Shown here: piece by piece, positions 56,066-64,000 of the stretch
Layout: each line of letters opens with the position of its first letter
How positions within the stretch are numbered: the first letter of the stretch is position 1
Assembly (NCBI GenBank): GCA_012932865.1
Contig: SAXG01000013.1
Location: forward strand, 992,001 to 1,056,000
Direction: 5' to 3'
Origin: Amylostereum areolatum
Taxonomy: Eukaryota > Basidiomycota > Agaricomycetes > Russulales > Stereaceae
Length of the DNA stretch: 64,000 nucleotides
The notes under the pieces: model-generated
Seen by the model: the letters and a program-made list of their open reading frames with translations, nothing else
What the model was told of the DNA's origin: nothing
The model's database searches: none
Program-made: the position numbers and the translations under genes

Positions 56066-59000
56066 CTACGCGTAGGGATCAAAGTGCTCGTCCGCTGAGT
56101 GGGGAGGAATCTCGATCCGAATTCCGCCAGGTCCCAGTATGCCGGGCGCCTCAAACGCCCGCTTGGCACGCTCTGCCATCTCAAGCCACTCTGTCTCCTG
56201 CCGGAGAGCGTAGCAGATGTGACCGGAATACTTCTCCGTCGCTCCTTCCTCCTCCCCAAGCCGGCGTCGAAGCTTCCCCAGCTCCACCCACCGGGTGGCG
56301 TAGAAGAGAAATCCCCTCACGGTCGAGTGCATTTCCGACTTCGAATATGACGAGATCTTCCCTGGCCCGTTCCCAAGTGGACCAGGCTGTAAGCCACTGC
56401 ACCCGGAAAACTGAACCCCCATCAATTAGCCCCTGATGTCAGTTGAGGCGCAAGGAGACGTACATTCTGCAAACCATTCACCCCTCTCCGCCTGCTTCTC
56501 CACGTCAATATCCCAGAACCATGCCAACTTCTCGCGCGCGCTAGTTGTTCGCGTTGACCAATGTTGTCGAAGTCTTCAGATGCTCGGGCAAGAGAGGTCG
56601 ATACCGATCTAATTTCCGATCCTTCTCGCGCTGCAGGGCTGACTCCACCTTGTCTTGATGTCCGTCGACCCCGGAAGGGTCTACCCCCGGAGCGGGGCGC
56701 AGAAGCTGAAACGCCTGGAACCCAACATTGTAGCGGTGCGCGTGCTCGCGCATTTCCCGATCGGCTGCGCTCAACCGCCTCCAAGCCTTGGTTTTCAATT
56801 GTTGCGAGTTTCCTGTCGTTCTGATTTGCTTTTCGAATCGATAGGCTTTGTCGGCGAGGTCGATGCGGAGGTTTTTGAGGAGGTCGTCCATTTGTGCCAC
56901 ACGTAGCTTCAGCTCAGTCTGTACGAGCACTTTGTTCCGGGGGTCAAGGCACCAATCACGCCCAAAAGAGGAAGGAAGGACGATCGTCCAGTTCTCAGGG
57001 GAGACCGTATTCCTCTCCCAAGGCTGCAGGAACCCGTTGCCAAGAGTCGTCATCCTCCCCGAGGCGGGTTGGTGGTGCGTGCGGTCGTGCCTCGAGTGAC
57101 CCGGGGCGAGCCACCATGAACCGCGCGGCCTTTGGCTGATACTCTTCAATATCGTAGGCAAGCTTTTGGCGCCTCCGTTTCGGTCTTAATCCATTCCGTC
57201 GAGTCGTTGACAACCCGTCGCAAGAGAACCTGGATGGCTACTCTAATGACAGAGTCAGATAGTCAGTACTGCTCGACCAAATCCACTGGTGGGCGCACTG
57301 TTCCTCTTGCAATCGGATGCCTTTCGCGATTGTTTCCGCAAGTCCGCCGTTGTCCCTCTGGGAGGTCTCTTCGTCGATAAGTTCGCCTTCCACCTGTTGT
57401 CGGGACGGTGCTGACCCCCGGACGTGAGCTAAGCATGCTTCTGAGAATTCGATCCAGTAGTTGACACACCTGTATGGGACCGGACCTCGAAGATCTTCAT
57501 CTCATTAACATCCTCATTCCTGGCTGCCTGGGCTGCTCGGGCGTCGACCTCCCATCCATGGCGGGTCTCATCATCCAGCGACACCCGGAGACGGGCGCAC
57601 TCTGCATCGCGAGTCTTGAACTCAACTTGGCCCTTCTTCCACTTTCTTACCAACGCCGCGGCTGCTCACACGATATGAGCACGAACCCATGGGACCTATG
57701 CGGAGGAGAGACTCACCCATGCCGATCATTTTCTTGTAGTTGTTGTCGTTCATATGAGCATCCATGAGTTCCGCGCGTGAAGGGAGGGTCATCTGGCGAC
57801 CGCTACGGGCGATGAGATTCAAGAGGGACCATAAGGTCTCTACTATCTCGCCGTCAACGTTCCCAATTCCCCAGATGAACGATGGAGAGAACTTTGGAAG
57901 GCAGGTGTCAACGTGTCCTTGGATGTGCCATTTCCCGACGCCTTTCAGGATCTCCTTGAACTTGGGAAGAGTGAGCTCGTCTGGGTTACGCATAAACCGT
58001 TCCATGAAGTATACGCCGTATTGACACATGATGTCGTACAGCATGAGAACGCGCTCTATCTTGTCCATCTTGTAGGTCAGAGCCTGGTTCACGACATAGT
58101 CGACGTTGATATGCCTGCCAACTCATCCATGGTTAGAAAGCAGGGGCCCGGGGGTGCAGACGCCCACATACCGTTCTCCTTTTTGGAGGTCTGCACAGGA
58201 ATGCGGGTACCAACACCCGTGGCGTGCGCAGCAGACAGAGACGATGCCCGTAACATCCAAGTTCGTCCGGTCAAGGTTTCGATTTCTCGCCGCATGGTGG
58301 GAGTGACATTTTGGGAGGTTTGCCTAGATTCAAGTTAGGCGTGCACACCCCTGGAATCGTTCAAGCTCACCTCTGGTTTGTCGTACGCACCAGCCCTCTT
58401 TAGATAGTCGTTGAAAGGGCCGGGGGTTACCATGAATCCTGATCCCGTGGATATGTGTTCGTCTTGCCCCAAAGTCGACGATGCAACATGTTGGGCATGG
58501 AAGTTGGCATCGATCCCGATGGTTCGGACATATTTCCACCTGAAGGAGACGTCACCAAGGATCAATGTGTACTCGAGTCAAACGTACGAATCCTCGTGGG
58601 TTTTCCAATCAGCAGGGATGTTGAAACCGTCTTGGGGGCAGGCAATGCAGAACCACGCCGATTCCCCTGGGCCCGGTGTCTTCAGAATTCCTGGGTGAGC
58701 ATGGCCGAAGGTGATCAAGTTTTGCAAGAGACGCCACTGTCTGGTGACCCAAAGCAGTTCCTCGTAGCGCGACTGCATAGAAAAGACAGGTTAGTCCCAC
58801 GACCTGAAGCGGGATCTACAACATACTGCAACTGAATCTGGATCCCGGGGGTTTGTCAGCCGTTGAAGCTTGTGCATATAGGCATTGCCAACGGTCTTGC
58901 ATTCCAGGTTTTCCAATATAGCGTCTTCCATCAAGTTGAACGTGAATGCGGTGCTTGGGATGTTCTGAGTCGCAGGGAAGAGATGGAGGTCCAGGAGTTG

Positions 59001-60208
59001 CAGGTCATGAGGTAGGGCCCCAGGGCAGTGGCAGAATTGCATCCCGACTTCGTGAATACCGTTGCGTTCGACAATGACATATATCTTGTTATTTTGCTCA
59101 TCCCGGGCGCCAGGGCGGTTGGGATCTCCGTGGACGTACGTGTTCTCCGGCTCTTCCGTCATGTTCTCGCGATCTGCGGCCCGGTCCTCTTCCACCAGTG
59201 TAACATTGTCGCTGTCCCAGGACGTCGTGGACGTCGCCCGTGGGGCTCGGAAACTGCCCCTCCCTCCTTGGCCGGCCTGGAGAGGAGAAAGAGACGGAGA
59301 TCGAGGTCGTGATGTGGATGCATGTGGAGCAGGGGCACCGTTCGTGTAGTCGCTAGCGCCGTCCGAAAAGGAGGAAGAGGTCGGGCTGGAAGTCGCCGGG
59401 ACGTCCCATGCATCCAGAGGAATGATATCGTCGTCGGAAGCAAAAGACGAACAGGATGACCGCCGGGAATGAGTCCTTGGAGTGGGAGATGTTGCCCTAG
59501 ACGATGGGTTGGAGGTTCCAAACCGCATGGATCCTTTGCCTGTGCGACGGCCAGGAACTACTGGGTGGAAGGGGCAGGAGTCGCCCCCATGGCCGAGCTT
59601 AACCACGAGCCCTGCATTCCGCAACCAGGAAGGAGCGTAGAACCCTCGGGGAGACCACTGCTCTACACGATGGAAGGGGAGGTACTGGTGTGCAGCGCGG
59701 AAGCAGGGCTCGCACATGTCACGTCCGGATAGGCATTCCAGACACCGCCAGGTTGCTGGAGCCACCTTGCACCCTCGACATCGACGGCCGTTCTGAGGGC
59801 CGTGCGTTCCCAAAATCTGGTTGAGGTAGAGACCCTTCCGGGGCATGAACTCCTGCATACAGGTCTCAGAACGCTATAACCCACAGTCAGTGGTGGGGAG
59901 ATGTCGAAGGAAGTGCAGCGCACCCGTCCTCCAGGCCTCTGCAATGGGTCTACACCGCACATCGCAATATCCGGCACGTTCCCAGGTCCAGCCACTCCAA
60001 AGTCCGGCGCGGGAATAGCCCCCCCCTCGTCCTGGTGGAAATCCACCACGTCTGGTCGTCGTTTCTTGGGTGTTGCATGAGGAGTGCTGGGCGCGCCCAC
60101 CCGCTTGTAAGCCTTGTCCTTGGTCTTCGTGCGGAAGCTTCCGTCGGTCCCAACAACCGTTTGCTGCTGGCGGAAACTCTTCTTCTTGTTGACTGTCTTG
60201 GTACCCAT
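56066..60208 (-). pseudogene. KDZ transposase with CxC2-type zinc cluster, decayed 3' end
   Basis: Starts MGTKTVNKKKSFRQQQTVVG at 60208. After a 71-nt intron (59853-59923) comes the cysteine cluster typical of KDZ transposases (RRCRGCKVAPATWRCLECLS, DMCEPCFRAAHQYLPFHRVE, KLGHGGDSCPFH), then a Ser-rich linker and FCHCPGALPHDLQLLDLHLF. Further exons give RYEELLWVTRQWRLLQNLIT, the first catalytic region TIGIDANFHAQ, GIVSVCCARHGCWYPHSCAD, INVDYVVNQALTYKMDKIER, YDIMCQYGVYFMERF and GVGKWHIQGHVDTCLPKFSP, and the DGEIVETLW block. Most frame changes up to about 57700 are proper introns. Downstream I find breaks that introns do not explain: near 57005, near 56540 (TAG before AREKLAWFWDID) and near 56342 (extra base before MHSTVRGF). 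KDZ is a cut-and-paste family expanded in Agaricomycetes; no TIRs were identified. Confidence 0.8.
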
Positions 60209-60970
60209 GGGAGAACACGATGGGAGGACGCGAGGTAGGCAGTAGACTCTTCGTCCCTGTCGACTTGTGCAACTAGCGCGTGAAGCGAGTACCAATATTT
60301 GACGCCAGTTACGACAGAAGTCCATGTCACGTGGTGCAACGTCTGTCGTGACCCATTTCCCTAAGTCGCATTCCTCCTTCTCTACCCTTCCGCACCCTCT
60401 CTTATTTCCATGGCCTCTCTACCTCACTCGCCGCCCTCGTCCCAAACAACGCCTGCTGGCAGCAGCTTCGCCTCTCTCTCGGAGAGGATTCCCTCCATCC
60501 GATCGACAATCATGCTCATTCATATGTGTGAGCATACCCGATGGGTGTCCGTGCGGTGCGTGACACGTTGTTTTTGCTCCTTCTGAAACTTATCCCCGGT
60601 AGAACTCCCATCAACGACGGGGAGATGTGCGAAACTGCATGGCAACATGTCACTCGTCAGTATACCACCCGCCGCCGCACCGCCTGTACCGTCTTTCAAG
60701 CCATCAACCTGTAGTTGTCATCTCCACAGGTCTGGAGACTGAACGGCAATTTCTTGCGCGACATGGGTCTCCCTCCCCGTCATGCAGCCCATCTGACATC
60801 GTGTGTTTATACCCCCAGTCAGTTTTCATTTTCACTGACAATCTGAACAGGGCTGCTGCTGGTGAAAGGGAGGAGGGTACAGGGAACTAGGGAAGGTTAG
60901 ATTAGGCCTCGGATTGTAACAGCGTAGGGGGTGTAGCAGTATTGTATGGTAGCGGGCGGGAGGAGGATGG
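60209..60970. other. Flank of KDZ gene and Gyp1-D, no firm gene
   Basis: A short plus-strand ORF at 60411 (MASLPHSPPSSQTTPAGSSF) is divergent from the KDZ gene and could be a first exon, but I cannot extend it. Left flank of Gyp1-D is gatgg. Confidence 0.35.
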
Positions 60971-61390
60971 TGTCACGGATCGCTCCATTTCTCTCTTCAT
61001 TTGCAGACCTCGTACACGCGACGCGTCACGGCACATGACCTTCCCTTGCATCACATGCTTCAACGACGTCATTGCCCGGACTTCCGAGCGGGGTTCCGCA
61101 TCCTTATCTATGACATCATTGCTCCGGACCTTTGTCCTCCGCCCCATGACTCCTTTCTTATTGTCCCCCCCGCTCGCACCACTATTGCATCGCATCGCAC
61201 CATCGTACCCACTTGTATATAAGGACAGTGTTTCTCTTCCCTTTTCCCTAGACTGTCCATCTCGTCATACGGTACTGTAGCGCACGTTGCACTACCCTAG
61301 ACCCCGGCACTCTCGAATCTATTTTCTTCTCGCTCCTCCCATCATTGCGACTTAGGCGGTTCATCGGTCTCATAAACTGCGTTTCTGACA
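60971..61390 (+). repeat. Gyp1 LTR (5' LTR of Gyp1-D)
   Basis: 420 bp; TATATAA 61216-61222; TAGACTGTCCA 61249-61259. Confidence 0.95.
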
Positions 61391-62007
61391 CCTGGACAGT
61401 CTACCCCTACGCCTACCTCGCACCCCTCTCTCCATCTACCTCTGCCGTCTCTACGACGTTAAAAACTCCCACCACGGACCTCCCGAACGCACCGGGTTTC
61501 CTCCCGTTCAACGGAAAGCCGATCACCCCCCGCGACGACGCACCACTCCCCTACCCTTGGTCCGACGCCGTCACCGTCAACTGCCTCGTCCCCGTACAGA
61601 ACCTCTGCAAGAAAGATCCCTGGACCGCGCACGGCCTCAACTTCCGCATCTTCGAGTGGAGGTGGCACAAGGATCACGGTACTGTCGTCCTCGCCCTATA
61701 CGTCCGGATCACTACGTGCATCAACGTAGATCTCGAACGCCTTGAATTCACCCTCCACGCCCCCACCTACCACACATACCTCATCCAAGACGCCCCCAAC
61801 CCGATCCTCCAAACCAGTTTCACCTCCGTTTCCCAGTTTAACCGCCGGACCCCCGAATCCACCCCGCCACCAGTCCTCCGTCCCACCATCAAGGGTAAGA
61901 CCCTTCGTCGCCGCCACCACGAACATAAGATCCGCCAGGCAGTAAAAGCCGGCTACCTCACCAAGAAACTCCTCGGCCGTCGCCCCATCGCGGCGGACTT
62001 CTTCTAG
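61252..62007 (+). other. Gyp1-D leader ORF part 1, AUG-less, ends TAG
   Basis: Open in the gag frame from the predicted transcript start region to TAG at 62005-62007 (251 codons) with no ATG in any frame. Includes PYPWSDAVTVNCLVPVQNL, KDPWTAHGLNFRIFEWRWHK and a basic C-terminus. If translated it must start at a non-AUG codon or be joined by splicing. Confidence 0.65.
61393..61403 (+). promoter_or_regulatory. Self-priming primer-binding site of Gyp1-D
   Basis: TGGACAGTCTA, perfect reverse complement of 61249-61259; starts 3 nt after the LTR end. Confidence 0.75.
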
Positions 62008-62598
62008 ACCATCATCACGTCCTCCACAGCCCCTCGTCCCCCCACCCCGAACCTTCCCCCAGGCGTCTTTCGAGACTACTGTCCCGAAGAATACTATATC
62101 CTCACCTCGCAGCAGACTAAGGAATCCGTACGTTGGCTGCACGACGAACCAAACCGGCAACGTCGAGACTGGTACTTTGACGACCGCGACGAACAACCCT
62201 ACGTCGAAGAATCGGATTTTGCCACCGCTGCGGACGTTCTACAGCGCTTCCTGAACCCCCCTCCGACCAACTCGCCCCCACCCCGTCGACGTACTGTAAT
62301 CGAAGTCCCAGAAGGGATCAACCACAACGACACAACTGGGAAGTGGTACGCCTATAGACGAAACAAGAACGGAACCCCAGGACGATCAGTAGTCGAGTGG
62401 CAGCCCACTTCGTTCAGTCCCGTCCAAGATCACTGGTCGTGGTATCATAACCAGCAATTCCTCACCCCCGCCGACTTCCTTGTCGCAAAACAAGTTGAGG
62501 ACGAAGTTGAAGAAGCAGAAGAACGCCGACGAGAAACCCTACGCCGCCTTGATCAAGAACTCGCCCAATCCCTCACCGTCCCCCTCCCCTTCGACAAG
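62008..62598 (+). other. Gyp1-D leader ORF part 2, AUG-less, in frame with gag
   Basis: 197 open codons from the TAG to the gag ATG, no ATG in any frame. Reads VFRDYCPEEYYILTSQQTKE, then WHDEPNRQ-like acidic/basic sequence, GINHNDTTGKWYAYRRNKNG and an EEAEERRRETLRR helix. Differences from Gyp1-B are mostly synonymous. Confidence 0.65.
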
Positions 62599-63624
62599 AT
62601 GTCCGACGCCGAATCCAAACCTGCCGTCTCCAAGCGGGAGATCGGCCCCAAGCCAAAGCCATTCAAAGGCGATAGACGTGACACCCTCCGGTTCTCCCTC
62701 GAGCTCCGCATGTTCCTGCGCGTTAACAAGGATGTTTATGCCACAGATGACGCCAAGATGATGCTCCTCCTCAGCCTGATGGAGGACGACACGGCGAAAG
62801 CCTGGGCCACGCATCGCCGCATGGAACTCTTCGCCGACGAAGATGAGAAGGAAGACGCCGACACCCTCGACCCCACGCCCCCAACACTCCACTATAACTC
62901 CTACAAAGAGCTCTTCGAGAGGTTTGGCAAAGACTTCGTGCCCGTCGATCCGAAGATAGAGGCTCAGCGTAAGATCAACGAGCTCGCAATGACCACCCGG
63001 GATGTCACCGACTTTATCACCGAGTTTGAGATGCTGGCAACCATGTCAGCGTACGACGACGAGGCGCTAATCCACTTTTTCAAGAAGGGACTTCAGCATG
63101 ACCTCGGCAAGCAGGTGGCCCGGTCGTACCCGTTCCCCACCAAGCTCGCGGAGTGGAAGGAGCGCGCCCGCCGCATCAACCACCAGTGGCTCGAAGAGAA
63201 CCCAGAGAGGAAGAGCAGTCAGTCCAAGGGGGCTGTCGCGCTCACCTCGAACGGTTCGACCAACGACTCCTCGTCGCGCCGAGTCGGCGCCTTCACCAAC
63301 ACCTCGACCCGCCCTGCAAAGCTGACGGACGACGAGCGCGCAAAGATGATGCGCAAAGGCAAGTGCTTCATGTGTCGACAAGCCGGTCACGTCTCTCGCG
63401 ACTGCCCCAACCGCGACTCGAGCGCGCGACGGGTGGGCGCAGTAGAGACTGGGTCCAAGGCCCCTCCCCTGCCGACGAACACGGCTCCGTCCACTGCGAA
63501 AGCAGCTCCCGACCCATCCAAAACCATCGCGGCGATCACTCGCCAGCTGAAGGATCTGGATGCGGAAGGTAAGGAGCAGGCAGTGGCACTGTTGAAGGAT
63601 ATCCTAGAGTCGCAGGATTTTTGA
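62599..63624 (+). CDS. Gyp1-D Gag
   Basis: 341 aa, intact, same layout as Gyp1-B Gag: MSDAESKPAVSKREIGPKP, capsid-like helices, CCHC knuckle CFMCRQAGHVSRDC. The ATG is the first one on the predicted transcript, about 1,350 nt from its 5' end. Ends in the GGATTTT-TGA frameshift signal at 63615-63624. Confidence 0.93.
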   Translation: MSDAESKPAVSKREIGPKPKPFKGDRRDTLRFSLELRMFLRVNKDVYATDDAKMMLLLSLMEDDTAKAWATHRRMELFADEDEKEDADTLDPTPPTLHYNSYKELFERFGKDFVPVDPKIEAQRKINELAMTTRDVTDFITEFEMLATMSAYDDEALIHFFKKGLQHDLGKQVARSYPFPTKLAEWKERARRINHQWLEENPERKSSQSKGAVALTSNGSTNDSSSRRVGAFTNTSTRPAKLTDDERAKMMRKGKCFMCRQAGHVSRDCPNRDSSARRVGAVETGSKAPPLPTNTAPSTAKAAPDPSKTIAAITRQLKDLDAEGKEQAVALLKDILESQDF

Positions 63625-64000
63625 AACGCCCCCCAGTCGCGTCGTCTGGCGGAGGCAAAGGACTTATATCATCGGCATCTTACAATCGCTTCTCTGTACT
63701 ATCATCTATGACCTCATGTGAGCAATCGTATCCATCGTGTGTGCACCTCTCTACTGTCACGAAGAACAGGCAGACACCCTCGATAACGCTCAAGGTCAAA
63801 ATGATTGGACGAGCGACAGGCCGACAAATCGACGCAGAAGCACTGCTTGACAGCGGTGCAGAAGGAATCATCATCAACCGAAGCTTCGCTGAACGCAAGA
63901 AGCTGACTACAAGAAAACTAGAAAACCCGTTCCCCGTGCGTAACGTGGACGGCACCGAGAACATCATGGGCTGGGTGCGTGATACGACGACCCAACGGAT
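63615..64000 (+). CDS. Gyp1-D Pol, N-terminal part (protease), runs off window
   Basis: In the -1 frame after the slippery site. Reads LKRPPVASSGGGKGLISS, then the protease active site AEALLDSGAEGIIINRSFAE. About 15% nucleotide divergence from Gyp1-B here, against about 1% in the leader. Open to the end of the window. Confidence 0.85.

Larger units (their letters stand above)
60971..64000 (+). mobile_element. Gyp1-D: 5' half of a Gyp1 element, continues past window
   Basis: 5' LTR, primer-binding site, AUG-free leader, intact gag and the start of pol. Leader and most of gag are nearly identical to Gyp1-B, but from about 63555 divergence rises sharply. Confidence 0.95.

Noticed and set aside
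58520..58580. Apparent stop and frameshift between EDSYV and WKYVRTIG in the KDZ gene
   Set aside because: A GTACGT..CAG intron restores the frame (HEDS-WKYVRTIG).

Overview
This window is nuclear DNA of a basidiomycete fungus, most likely an Agaricomycete. Genes carry many short introns (about 46-100 nt, GTRNGT...CTRAC...YAG). The families seen are characteristic of that group: a fungal-type FunK1 kinase, a KDZ transposase with a CxC2-type cysteine cluster, a flavin phenol 2-monooxygenase and an acid sphingomyelinase. Host genes are GC-rich. Over half of the window is retrotransposon.

Layout. 1-7600: host island with a 5'-truncated phenol 2-monooxygenase, a 215-bp TA-flanked MITE, a small coiled-coil gene, a RING-finger gene and a tRNA-Ile(AAU). 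7848-9650: FunK1 kinase pseudogene, cut by a retrotransposon LTR. 9651-34518: nested or rearranged chromodomain Ty3/gypsy elements of two families. Gyp1 has LTRs of about 420 bp starting TGTCACGG; Gyp2 has LTRs of about 458 bp starting TGTCATGA. The pieces are Gyp1-A (-), Gyp2-A (+), a solo Gyp2 LTR, Gyp2-B (-) and Gyp1-B (+). 34519-35567: acid sphingomyelinase gene remnant cut off at the Gyp1-B LTR. 37733-40782: apparently complete PIF/Harbinger DNA transposon with two genes (DDE transposase and Myb/SANT protein), TIRs and a TTA target duplication. 41144-44140: truncated Gyp2-C and a truncated Gyp1 LTR. 44390-44662: 55-bp tandem repeat. 45060-46924: two divergent lineage-specific genes. 47091-54553: full-length Gyp2-D with matching 5-bp target duplications. 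54745-55855: another lineage-specific gene. 56066-60208: decayed KDZ transposase. 60971-64000: 5' half of Gyp1-D.

How the retroelements work. Both families encode Gag with a CCHC knuckle, then protease, RT (Y[ML]DD), RNase H, integrase and a C-terminal chromodomain. Both end gag with a -1 slippery heptamer directly abutting UGA (GGAUUUU or GGGUUUU). Both have, 2 nt after the 5' LTR, a 10-11 nt site complementary to the predicted transcript 5' end, which is the Tf1/sushi self-priming signature. Most striking, both carry a long leader almost devoid of AUG that is nevertheless coding-like and in frame with gag, interrupted by one in-frame stop. In Gyp1-D about 1,350 nt lack any AUG before the gag start; in Gyp2 there is exactly one. 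This shared leader architecture is the best candidate here for an undescribed system.

Rearrangement. Only Gyp2-D and the solo LTR have matching target duplications. The 5-bp flank on the right of Gyp2-A (cggag) equals that on the left of Gyp2-C, 18 kb away, which points to exchange between elements or to a misassembly through repeats.
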